From NCBI RefSeq assembly GCF_037975245.1, contig NC_092565.1, forward strand, positions 15,405,499-15,469,498: 64,000 nucleotides of DNA, written 5' to 3'. Made by a program: the position numbers and the translations under genes. A model generated the notes under the pieces. The model was not told the origin of the DNA. It saw only the letters and a list, made by a program, of their open reading frames with translations, and made no database searches. The first letter of the stretch is position 1; every line of letters starts with the position of its first letter. The stretch is from Apostichopus japonicus (lineage: Eukaryota > Echinodermata > Holothuroidea > Aspidochirotida > Stichopodidae). This document shows, piece after piece, positions 35,301-41,200 of the stretch.

Positions 35301-35670
35301 TAATCACAAATTTTTTAAATAATTATTCAACAGCTTTTAATCTTCTTCTGGGCAAATTGTTGCACATTCACTTTTAACCGTTCTTGGTTGTGAGTCTCCA
35401 GTATTCTCAGTATGGTAAGCTCACAAAGGAACAAGTGGAGACCAAACCTATTCAAATATAACAATAACAATAAATAACAATAAAAGATCATTTACAGAAA
35501 ACTACTTCACATTTGGGAAATTTGTCTACCTGTATTTCCACGATGCAATGATCGCTTGCGTTCACATCCATGTTTGCTGTGCTGCTTAAAGCTCCGGTAA
35601 ATGCTGCCAAAGATGATGGACGTTGTTGGCTCTCAGGGTGAACCTGACCTTTTTGCAGTCGGACATTCAT
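5520..35670 (-). CDS. TRPM-family (melastatin) cation channel, complete, 23 coding exons
   Basis: A membrane channel subunit that would form a tetrameric Ca2+/Mg2+-permeable cation channel. Seen in sequence: splicing at GT/AG joins gives one frame of 1383 codons. Exons in transcription order: 35670-35530, 33916-33813, 32929-32758, 31374-31210, 29077-28880, 27036-26868, 26041-25873, 24528-24381, 23740-23668, 22690-22590, 21892-21704, 21255-21117, 20650-20476, 19390-19253, 18406-18265, 17354-17124, 16747-16619, 16077-15826, 15500-15323, 14385-14256, 9131-8938, 7850-7718, 6201-5520. Domains: N-terminal SLOG/MHR region (about 60-660; motifs CYCGR, IITGG, HFLLIDDG, EGTGRAAD), pre-S1 and S1-S6 (about 755-1048), filter YGELF, S6 LLFTNILLLNLLIAIF, TRP helix VWRYELYWLVMEF, coiled coil (about 1120-1165), basic tail. 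There is no NUDT9-H domain and no alpha-kinase. S6 and the TRP helix resemble TRPM2/4/5/8, whereas the filter resembles TRPM1/3/6/7, so I give no paralogue symbol. Confidence 0.95.
5628..5747 (-). repeat. In-frame 24-bp coding minisatellite
   Basis: Five copies of a 24-bp unit inside the last TRPM exon, each encoding the octapeptide HREADSVD. The copies are almost identical at DNA level. Because 24 is a multiple of 3, copy-number change would keep the frame. Confidence 0.97.
6202..7717 (-). other. TRPM intron 23
   Basis: Ordinary AT-rich intron. Two diverged copies of acacagatgcctyacac occur near 7383-7445. No other element recognised. Confidence 0.7.
7718..7850 (-). CDS. TRPM exon 23 (coiled coil)
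   Basis: Residues 1113-1157, charged and heptad-like (KQAKEETTERLERLEER), as expected for the TRPM C-terminal tetrameric coiled coil. 133 nt; donor GTTTGT is weak, but the phase joins exactly to the last exon. Confidence 0.88.
7875..8545. repeat. 31-bp intronic minisatellite
   Basis: About 21 copies of a 31-bp unit (ccagctataccaacaccaca followed by ggtcattagta), with minor variants, in TRPM intron 22. Confidence 0.96.
8938..9131 (-). CDS. TRPM exon 22 (TRP helix)
   Basis: Residues 1048-1113: HVFDEVQENSLAVWRYELYW then RPTLPLPF, the TRP helix and proline stretch. It follows the largest intron of the gene (9132-14255). Confidence 0.95.
11240..11800. repeat. Degenerate ~50-bp tandem repeat
   Basis: Roughly ten diverged copies of a unit with tctgttcttatataag, gaggccttcagtaaac and cttatag. 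Divergence suggests an old array. Confidence 0.8.
12565..12995. repeat. C-rich 16-bp minisatellite
   Basis: Tandem copies of a 16-bp unit, cgctatcctcccaccc and variants, arranged in a longer pattern in which a block with atgcc, actgccctcccacccacctgcc and acctcactgt recurs about three times. The plus strand is nearly all pyrimidine plus A. Long open frames cross it in two different frames, which marks them as artefacts. Confidence 0.95.
14256..14385 (-). CDS. TRPM exon 21 (S6)
   Basis: Residues 1005-1048: outer loop with two cysteines six residues apart (SCSSTTGSC), as in the conserved TRPM pore-loop disulphide, then S6 LLFTNILLLNLLIAIF. Ends in phase 2. Confidence 0.95.
15020..15260. repeat. 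Two copies of a ~128-bp intronic unit
   Basis: tgtggactaacttg, flanked by cttgtttccaaggtag, recurs about 128 bp apart near 15077 and 15205 in TRPM intron 20. Nothing else seen. Confidence 0.75.
15323..15500 (-). CDS. TRPM exon 20 (S5 and pore)
   Basis: Residues 946-1005: S5 (EMFLFLSILLVIMLGFGVSC) and the pore helix/filter MPYFQIYGELFLD. The YGE triplet is that of TRPM1/3/6/7 and fly TRPM rather than the FGQ of TRPM2/4. Ends in phase 1. Confidence 0.95.
15560..15815. repeat. Degenerate ~35-bp repeat, TRPM intron 19
   Basis: Several diverged copies of ccattcatactcattta plus actgtatttaga. Ends just before the exon 19 donor. Confidence 0.75.
15826..16077 (-). CDS. TRPM exon 19 (S3-S4)
   Basis: Residues 862-945: WNLVDCLIILIG (S3; N and D of the intracellular Ca2+ site family), then VYVRLLRTFSISPELGPKMV (S4 and linker). 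252 nt, phase 0. Confidence 0.95.
16255..16553 (+). mobile_element. LINE fragment: C-terminal end of a reverse-transcriptase ORF
   Basis: On the plus strand, inside TRPM intron 18, translation in two frames gives NEIRRRRWNWLGHVL and then GRPKTTWRRKVEKERRM...SWTRTAAANSKKSREDF...LCAHREC. The W..LGHVLR and GRPK.TWRR motifs followed by a closing LCA segment are the hallmark C terminus of RTE/CR1-like non-LTR retrotransposon ORF2. A stop after GHVL and a frame change show it is dead. Only this 3' end is present. Confidence 0.85.
16619..16747 (-). CDS. TRPM exon 18 (S1-S2)
   Basis: Residues 819-861: S1 LMYLLFILLHTYMVMF, loop ALEDIPS, S2 to AIQEVQE. Joined directly to exon 17 it aligns gap-free with the S1 region of TRPM2 over 34 residues as far as I can recall that sequence. 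Confidence 0.95.
16906..16995 (-). other. Possible cryptic S1-like exon in TRPM intron 17
   Basis: A 90-nt open segment bounded by ag and gtaaat, phase 0 on both sides, encoding 30 residues with the hydrophobic stretch MYLFVVLILDTYF. It resembles the real S1 (MYLLFILLHTYM). Including it would put 30 residues into S1 where other TRPMs have none, so I left it out of the coding sequence. It could be a rare cassette, a relic of duplication or chance. Confidence 0.3.
17124..17354 (-). CDS. TRPM exon 17 (pre-S1)
   Basis: Residues 742-818: end of MHR4, the hydrophobic pre-S1 helix (LLGIILPFTILWMQY) and FYTAPVTKFWMNA, the conserved entry to S1. 231 nt, phase 0. Confidence 0.95.
17820..18125 (+). mobile_element. 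3' tail of a non-LTR element (LINE or SINE)
   Basis: Ends in tgtaaagcgctttgagaagc, tgcgctatataaat and an ATT/TTA microsatellite, the typical 3' end shared by several CR1/L2-like LINEs and the SINEs they mobilise. The 5' boundary is unclear. A relative lies at about 53780-53880. Confidence 0.65.
18110..18245. repeat. TTA/TTAA-rich simple repeat
   Basis: Runs of attattattatta, ttaatgttatta and gtgtattaatt adjoining the LINE tail, ending close to the donor of TRPM exon 16. Confidence 0.9.
18265..18406 (-). CDS. TRPM exon 16
   Basis: Residues 694-741, KFEQLAIDVMEECHDTNEDL then WGGKNSITMAAETGNQ, matching the TRPM 'A..VFTECY' and 'WGKTTCLQLA' segments. Ends in phase 0. Confidence 0.95.
18605..19095. 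repeat. Degenerate 'gataggaca' repeat
   Basis: Many copies of a loosely 20-30-bp unit with aattgagatgataggacat in TRPM intron 15. Confidence 0.9.
19253..19390 (-). CDS. TRPM exon 15
   Basis: Residues 648-694, LEMAEFFWKESEDAVSSAV, the MHR4 'FW' helix. 138 nt, phase 2 to 2. Confidence 0.95.
20297..20391. repeat. (TA)n microsatellite
   Basis: Nearly pure TA run with a few tgtatg interruptions at its left end, in TRPM intron 14, about 85 bp past the donor. Confidence 0.98.
20476..20650 (-). CDS. TRPM exon 14
   Basis: Residues 590-648, ending in PFRELFIWAVLNEK, the TRPM 'LLIWAIVQNR' helix. The donor is GTATGT at 20475-20470; reading on leads to a stop, so the splice is required. Confidence 0.93.
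21117..21255 (-). CDS. TRPM exon 13
   Basis: Residues 544-590 (PNDRIYLSDIARIVH to SSCLAG), MHR3/4 region. 139 nt, ends in phase 1 at donor GTTAGG. Confidence 0.82.
21704..21892 (-). CDS. TRPM exon 12
   Basis: Residues 481-543, with VDFLSLFLEHGVIMKEYLTV followed by LYNHAS, typical MHR3 helical-repeat sequence. 189 nt, phase 0. Confidence 0.95.
22310..22570. repeat. 41-bp intronic minisatellite
   Basis: About six copies of a 41-bp unit (ttaccttaggtaagtacagt then ctactatcaccaataatct) in TRPM intron 11, starting 20 bp past the exon 11 donor. Confidence 0.95.
22590..22690 (-). CDS. TRPM exon 11
   Basis: Residues 447-480, LALSWQRADIAKSKIL, the conserved MHR3 'AWNRVDIAR' helix. 101 nt, ends in phase 0, next to a 41-bp intronic array. 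Confidence 0.93.
22845..23095. repeat. Two short adjoining tandem repeats
   Basis: A 15-bp repeat (accattgaaggt type) at 22848-22925, then three copies of a roughly 45-bp unit with tatctagcactatgagtact at 22988-23100. Confidence 0.85.
23358..23590 (+). mobile_element. Truncated hAT-type MITE
   Basis: Starts with CAGGCGTGTAGCGAGAAATT and follows the element at 34712-35004 for about 220 bp (shared: ggttggcgcga, aatgcctcccagatc, atggcacttcccaggccttg, actagcgatatcataaaaa). It ends in a poly-G run and lacks the matching right terminus, so it is 3'-truncated. No target duplication found. Confidence 0.75.
23668..23740 (-). CDS. TRPM exon 10
   Basis: A 73-nt exon, residues 423-447. VTVFDMTGDSDDDLDHAILL matches the TRPM 'VDVAILQALL' segment. 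Too short to appear as a long open frame, but the splice sites and phase fit. Confidence 0.9.
24060..24235. repeat. Intronic dispersed duplicate, copy 1
   Basis: About 150 bp (ctgaaaagacctagcattaa ... tatataaaatgatca end) recurs in direct orientation at 25205-25355, in the neighbouring intron. Identity is high but not perfect. Confidence 0.85.
24381..24528 (-). CDS. TRPM exon 9
   Basis: Residues 373-422 (TERCLSRLH to CIQEEKL), the helical start of MHR3. 148 nt, phase 2 in, 0 out, donor GTAAGA. Confidence 0.88.
25205..25355. repeat. Intronic dispersed duplicate, copy 2
   Basis: Partner of 24060-24235. The two copies flank TRPM exon 9, so recombination between them would delete that exon. Confidence 0.85.
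25640..25815. repeat. 52-bp perfect palindrome between direct repeats
   Basis: 25693-25744 is a perfect 52-bp palindrome centred on ggct|agcc, with half tcttattcagctaatctgag plus aaggct. A 38-bp unit (gatccaagacttctgatggt...) lies on both its sides, and the left arm recurs a third time at 25782-25810. Located in TRPM intron 8, about 60 bp upstream in transcription of nothing coding. Confidence 0.95.
25873..26041 (-). CDS. TRPM exon 8
   Basis: Residues 317-372 with VPVVLLALEGG and IVICEGTGRAADIIA, the second half of the SLOG domain. 169 nt, ends in phase 2. Confidence 0.95.
26868..27036 (-). CDS. TRPM exon 7
   Basis: Residues 261-317 with HTHFLLIDDGLHDKYG, a TRPM signature. Ends in phase 1 at donor GTGAGT. 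Confidence 0.95.
27037..28879 (-). other. TRPM intron 6
   Basis: AT-rich intron. The only structure seen is a degenerate repeat at 28258-28385 with taggctatattatgacag. No coding content. Confidence 0.7.
28258..28385. repeat. Short tandem repeat 'taggctatat'
   Basis: Several imperfect copies of actgtaggctatattatgac, units about 25-55 bp. Confidence 0.85.
28880..29077 (-). CDS. TRPM exon 6
   Basis: Residues 195-260 with AWIITGGSDVGV, the glycine-rich loop of the SLOG nucleotide-binding fold, then IGIAAWAYTHNRD. 198 nt, phase 0. Confidence 0.95.
29130..29535. repeat. ~100-bp intronic tandem repeat
   Basis: Four diverged copies of a 95-102-bp unit containing tatcattgtggagtgtaact, in TRPM intron 5. 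Confidence 0.85.
29745..30060. repeat. Degenerate ~85-bp repeat
   Basis: Diverged copies around caacaaaactatacaaacag and ttcagccaaacaaa in TRPM intron 5. The open frames on both strands here are by-products. Confidence 0.65.
31210..31374 (-). CDS. TRPM exon 5
   Basis: Residues 140-194, YVRLSKATDV to FNRGLIK, with PKLVISVRGG of the SLOG core. 165 nt, phase 0 at both ends. Confidence 0.95.
31733..31766 (+). mobile_element. Possible hAT-type terminus
   Basis: CAGGGGCGTCAATCGTAA followed by a 15-G run resembles the left ends of the MITEs at 23358 and 34712. No right end or target duplication seen. Confidence 0.35.
32337..32605. repeat. 'gatgagttatca' minisatellite
   Basis: About 15 copies of a 15-17-bp unit (gatgagttatcacatgt and variants) in TRPM intron 4, about 150 bp from the exon 4 donor. 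Confidence 0.93.
32758..32929 (-). CDS. TRPM exon 4
   Basis: Residues 82-139: CYCGR, then GSWDPEQDV and PTDAHGEIIF, the classic start of the TRPM homology region. Ends at ...SEPAK, phase 0. Confidence 0.95.
33813..33916 (-). CDS. TRPM exon 3
   Basis: Residues 48-82, containing the KKREC motif found near the N terminus of TRPM channels. 104 nt, ends in phase 2 with donor GTAAGT. Confidence 0.9.
34380..35320. repeat. ~110-bp tandem repeat interrupted by a MITE
   Basis: About seven copies of a 97-110-bp unit (agcacaggccttacaaggtg, caatgttcaagtcatcagta, taaaggtaccatagat) in TRPM intron 2. One copy is split by the element at 34712-35004. Confidence 0.92.
34712..35004 (+). mobile_element. hAT-type MITE with 8-bp target-site duplication
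   Basis: A 293-bp element beginning CAGGCGCGTAGCCA and ending TGGCTTCGCGTCTG; the ends are inverted repeats matching at 12 of 14 positions. It is flanked by the direct repeat GATCTAAC at 34704-34711 and 35005-35012. CAG termini and 8-bp duplications are typical of hAT transposons. It encodes nothing. Confidence 0.9.
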
Positions 35671-35675
35671 GATCT
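35530..35675 (-). CDS. TRPM exon 2 (start codon)
   Basis: ATG at 35670-35668 opens residues 1-47 (starts MNVRLQKG, ends CIVEIQ). The exon is bounded by a cag acceptor and a GTAGAC donor, and ends in phase 0. Confidence 0.85.
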
Positions 35676-36355
35676 GCAACAAAGTACAATGACATAGCAA
35701 GTTAAAGAATAATAAATCCATATTGTATACAGGAATTCTTACCATTTAAAAATGGGACCAACTAAATGTAGTTTGAAATTAATGAGTACATATCTAGAAT
35801 GGACTGGGGTAACATGGACCTCAATTAGGTTTTGGCTGAGATACAGATGCCCACGGTGCTTGCCAACCCTAGTCAGCTGGGGTAAACTTCTGCTTCTCTG
35901 CTTCTGCTTCTGTAAGATACTCGTTAAAAACCCCTCTCAGGTATCACAACGAGGTAAACAGAACAATATCAAATTAAAAATATCAATATCAAATTGGGTA
36001 GTATTAGGCTAACAAAGTGTTAAACCTGGGGTTTCACTCCCTGGACCCTACAGGGCATCAGAAGTACATTGAATCTTCCTGGACCCCCACTAGGGTTCTG
36101 AGATGCATTCCAGAGAAATGTTAAGCACATTTCATTAGTTTAACATACATTTGCGCTCTAAAATTGCCACAGGCGATCAAGAAAGTCGATCTAGAAGTAC
36201 TGTAGCTTCCAGGGTGCCTGCCTGGATGTTACTGGTGTAGGACGTTTTCCCAAGTCCCTTAAATATTTAACTTAATAAAGCTAAATAATTTATGTAATTC
36301 AATGCCTAGACTAGCCCTAATGTTAGGCATCCTCAAGTTAAACAAGCAAACTTAC

Positions 36356-36580
36356 CATTCGTGTACCACCGGTGCACCATAGCCGACTCGGTCAAATCAT
36401 GAAAGGTAAGACTCGTGAGTAAACGAGCTCAAGCACTTAGGCTAAACTGGCTAATTAGCGACAGCGACCTGACCTCGTAAGATACCTGTATTACAGATCA
36501 GCTAGTAATAGCCTAAGTCAGTGATTATAGTACAGTGTACGTGTTTTGAACTTAACTCAGTGGCATGCATGGCGGCGTTG
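36356..36580 (-). promoter_or_regulatory. TRPM 5' non-coding exon and start region
   Basis: The first coding exon begins after an acceptor (ttgcag at 35676-35681), only five bases before the ATG, so a 5' UTR exon must lie upstream. A strong donor (gtaagt read on the minus strand, exon end 36356) fits. The ATG inside this exon is out of frame with the protein. A GCCGCCATG motif on the minus strand near 36565-36575 resembles a YY1-type element seen near start sites. The upstream end of the exon is a guess. Confidence 0.5.
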
Positions 36581-36942
36581 ACCGTTGCCTTGGTAAAGTG
36601 TAGGTCGCTGTTTATATTTACACAGCAGAGCCGTATATCAGTATACACGGCTGTGCTATGGAACGCCAAAAGGTGTGGAACGCCAAAAGGACCTTAGGTG
36701 GCGTTGCTACCCTAACCAAGAGATGCTGCTACCCTTTACATGATGTTTTCCAACCTTCCCAAATGTTCCTTATTTCAGAGTAATCCCCTTTTCTGTAATT
36801 ATTATTTTTTGCTTCAAAATGGATATGAAAGACAAGCACTGTCAGAAACTGCTACCCCCTTCACGCACTTCCATGCATCTAATTCTATACGTGCACACAT
36901 TGGGAAATAACCTTCTGAGTATATATTCGTAATTATAATGCA

Positions 36943-37137
36943 CAGGTTCTTTCCTGGTGACTTTTCTATAAAGTATCATTATGTTCCCCTTCTAAGATGA
37001 GTCGTGATATACACCTGACGAGGATCACACAGTCACCGGTCAACGATGTCAGGTGTGTATCACGGTTCCTCTAGAAAGGGAACATATAATGCTTCACCTT
37101 AGATATTGTTTTTAGAAAGTCACCAGGAAAGAACCTG
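36943..37137. mobile_element. 195-bp inverted-repeat (foldback) element
   Basis: The left arm starts caggttctttcctggtgact and the right arm ends agtcaccaggaaagaacctg. The arms pair imperfectly over about 90 bp each, including gttccc/gggaac and acacctgac/gtcaggtgt. No coding content, no clear target duplication. Confidence 0.9.
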
Positions 37138-37140
37138 GCC

Positions 37141-37564
37141 ATTGAAAGCCAAACAACGAACCGACTGATCCCCGCTCTCAATCCCAGTCTCCTTGCATCA
37201 AGACGGTATGATCAAGAGGAACTTCAGATTTCTGAAAGAGGACATGGTAGTTAGGATTTATAAGCAGTTGGTTAGGCCTCATCTGGAGTATGTTGTGCAG
37301 GCTTGGAACCCATGTTTTGCTAAGGATAAGGAAGTACTCGAAAAGGTCCAGAGGAGGGCTACTAGGATGATTAGTTCCTTAAAGAGTGTTCCTTATTATA
37401 GGCGGTTACAACTGTTGAAACTCACCACACTGGAGCTTAGGAGGTTATGTGGTGACTTGATTCAGGTTTTGACAATTTATCCTTCGCCTTCTTTTTCGTG
37501 TTTGCTAATAGTACCAGAGGTCATTGTCTTGAACTCCAAAAGTCACAAAGTAGGATCGGCATAA
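37141..37564 (+). mobile_element. LINE fragment: reverse-transcriptase C-terminal region
   Basis: The frame from 37193 contains MIKRNFRFLKED, IYKQLVRPHLEYVVQAWNP, VLEKVQRRATRMI and the LELRRLCGDLIQVL segment. This is the conserved region after the catalytic core in jockey/CR1-type non-LTR reverse transcriptases (LYKSLVRPHLEY...W.P, ..VQRRATK). No catalytic YxDD region is present, so it is a truncated copy. Its left part resembles 49827-49890. It lies between the TRPM and NELFE starts. Confidence 0.85.
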
Positions 37565-38188
37565 CTTAGACTCGCCCCAAACCGCGTGCAGCCATCTGAA
37601 AAAGTTAACTTTCTGTTGCTTGCAAGTGACGCTTTGTTCGTGTCGCTACAAAATGCAGACAGTAATGAAATGTGATACCTAATTGTTATCTTTAGCTGGA
37701 CCTGAGATGTCCATCGCTGTATCGTTTGTATACTGTGCTGTGGGTATTGACCGCAGCTGTATGTACTGACTGTACACTAGTGTCTAATTACCGACGGTAG
37801 CAAGCTGTGTGTGTATTTTCTGGGATCGATGGTGTTTAACACTTCTGTTACACCTCATTCGAGACTAGGTCAAATTACCGGCTTTAGACGTTTCTTTTTG
37901 CGCGAGTCTTCACACCATTTATGTCTGGTGTTTTGTCTCTCCAATAGGGTCCTTGATAGGGGCTTGACTGTCTTTCCTCATCCCCTTTCCCCTACTAAAC
38001 TAAACTAGCCATCCGTTCATTGACCAATACCCTATATACATAGATCAGTGCCTCCGCTAGACATCACTGTGAAAGCCCAGGTTGAATCCTACAATGAAAG
38101 TGGTAATAACTTGAAGATGATTTGACGTTGTGTGAATGATCTGTGTGTAGATTCCGCTAGAATTTGTTTTCTCTTTCTGTTCTTAAAA

Positions 38189-38260
38189 ATGGCCTTCCCA
38201 AACAAATTAACCGAAGAAGAGGAAATGTTAGTGAACAAGTATTCGATACTGCGTAAAAAG
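38189..38260 (+). CDS. NELFE: NELFE exon 1 (start codon)
   Basis: Residues 1-24, MAFPNKLTEEEEMLVNKYS. The ATG follows tcttaaaa; donor GTGCGT. 72 nt, phase 0. Confidence 0.93.
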
Positions 38261-41200
38261 GTGCGTTAAAGTGTACCATAGATTTTGCAACTCTTGTGTT
38301 TTATTTTGTTTTTTCACCCTTATGTTTAGCGCTAGGGTTGGCATACCCTAATATTGTAACATGTGGAGCGTTTCCACGAGAGTCCCCCTTAGTGTAGCTA
38401 GTTGTAATATAGCAGGTAGGCCTAGTCGAGCTATTATGCACTGCCGGACATTTCTTGATTTTACCATAGCAAGCCAAACGTGAGTCTCCCAATGCGCTTT
38501 CACTAAAGTGAAGCCAAACAATGATGTACAGTAAATTTGCAAGCTACATCAAAATCATCATTATTAAACTCGAATTAGGCCTAGGCCTAGGCCTAAGTAA
38601 CTTCTTAAGTTAATATGAGTTCGCTTCTGCTACTACAAAAGTACTACTACAAGTATCAGTACTGCATGGTGGGCTCATAATTGACACACTTAAGCCTAAG
38701 GATTTGATTAACGATGTCTATCAACGAAATATTGAAGTCACTCAACTGTATTCGTTTTCATATGTGTGATGTAATGATCTCAAAATATTTCGGAGTAATT
38801 ATAGAATACAGGGCCACTCGATGATTCTATCTGAGCATCCGGATGCGCGGATGCTCAGTCTCACCCCAGTACGTATGTAAGTAAAATATGTCAAAGTCCC
38901 AGTTCTTTCTTTTTGATTGGATGCGCGGATGCGTGGATGCGGAGTCAAAAGTTTCCTAAGTCCTTTCCTAGTACTTCCGGAATTTTAGTGGGCGTCACAC
39001 ATGTACGGATGCCTTTTAAGAAAGACACACTATTGATGTAGAATATCTTCGTACATACGGGACTTTCAGTATTGGAAATACGTGATGGCATATGTTGAAA
39101 CTTTTCGAAAATTATTTAAGTCCATTCCTAGTACTCCCGGGGTGGATGCGCGGATGCGTGGATGCGGAGTCAAAATGAAATACGTGATGGTATATGGGGA
39201 AACTTTCGAAAATTATTTATGTCCTTTCCTAGTACTCACGAGGTGGATGCGCGGATGCGCGGATGCGGAGTCAAAATGAAATACGTGATGGAATTTTAGA
39301 GGGCTTCATACGTGTAATTATACGGACATGTACAGGCTCACCGCGCATCCGCGCATCCGGATGCTGGGAAGAGTTAATGAATGGCCCTGTATTCTATAAT
39401 TGTACCAATATTTCTTGAACATTCTGTGCCTACGCAACGTACAATTGAGCAGAATTTGACCACAAAATGTCTGCCGTGTCAAGTTCTTTCATACCCTAAA
39501 TTGACACATTCATCGATAAGCTAACTGTAGTTTAGGCTTAAGCATACATCCATTGACTTTGAATGCTGTTTGCTATGCTCTGAGCCTCTAAGCTCTGACA
39601 GGTCAGGTCCCAGAGAGTAGTGGTATTATACTGAGGTTTGGTTAACTTTAGGGAGTAAGATTACTAAATGCCAAGAAAAAATGTGTTGAAAGCTTAAAAA
39701 AACACAATTTGATCAGCATATACCTGAAATGGATTAAAACTCATCAAAAATGTAACTCTGCTTGACTGCAAAAAGTTTAGGTTGCCTGCTGTATTGTTGC
39801 TAGTAATATCTGAATGTGCGTCAATTGTGAAGGTCACGGTGCGTCAAATATGAAACCTTTACTATGCTAGTGCTAGGCCTCGGCATACTGTTATTTGTTT
39901 GTATACACACAGAGATGCCAAGGCTACATAATTCACTGTACACTTGAGTACATTGTCCACGTAAGGAAAGAAATGTCCCAAACTTATTCTTGCTAAAACT
40001 TTCTTATTTTACTAGTAATAGTATAAGCGTTGAACCAGGATAGTATTTTAACTCATTTAAGATCATCCAAGTGAATTCCAGAGGCGTTTCATTCCTGAGG
40101 TCCTTATCATTGTGAAGTTAATGTCAAGACAATAGCCTATAGGTTTTGTCAAATACAAAAAAAATTTAAACATGCATATCTTTATATAACTTTATTCATC
40201 AAATGAATACATTTTGCCAGTTCATAGTCTTAAGTGCCTCATTATAGGACCCACCATGCTACTGCCTACAATTGACAAGAGAACTCATTATGCAATGTGC
40301 ACAGATGTTACACATACCATAAAGTGTTGTATTCTAGAGATCTATGTAGAAATGAATGATGAAGTGCTACAGTACATTGCTACAGTATTACTTCTAGGCG
40401 ATGACATTCAGAAGAGTGGCCTGTGAATTACTTAGTAAGCTACTTACTTGTTGCCAATTCAATTTGTGTTGGTCATTGATGTGAACCATCATGTAAGGTA
40501 ATCTATATATAATGTCATTATTTTGGTAAATTATGTCATACTTTAAATAGCTTCCAATTTTGCATGTTTTGTGTTTGTAGAGAAAAGCTTTGCAACAGAT
40601 GAAGAAAAGCTCAAAACCTGTTACACCAGCCCCTGTCCAGCAGCCCGTCAAGAGGTGTAAGTAATTTTTCTCTGTAAATCAAAATCAGTCATCTATGAAA
40701 TATGAAACTGTTACAGAAAAGTTTTTTATCTGTTTGTTTTTAACTCAATATCCAACCTCCAAGATATTTCATTAATTATTATAAATGTGTTTACTTAGAC
40801 TCTTGTCCTTTGCTTGGAGGAGATTTGAAGGTAGGAAAGAGTGCAGACACAAATCACAGCACAGCAATCTGATAACAGATAACTCGAAAGAAGTCACTTA
40901 GTGCCGGCAAGTCATTGCTGGAATTAAATTCAATTGGACCTCGCTTTGACTTTGACAGGTTATTTTACATTTTCTTTATGACTTGATGTGAGTGATTCCT
41001 GTCATTTGTTATATCATGTGACCTTTTGATTTATCGTTCTTTATATCCTTTTAGCTGCGGATACCAACCAAGAGGAGGCCAAAGAGATGGCCAAAAAAGT
41101 AATGGCTGCTCAGGTAAGTACAATAATCAAAATCTTATTAATACTTTGTCATCTGTCTTTCTGTCTTTGTTCGAGAGTAAATCTGTTAGCCATAGCGAAA

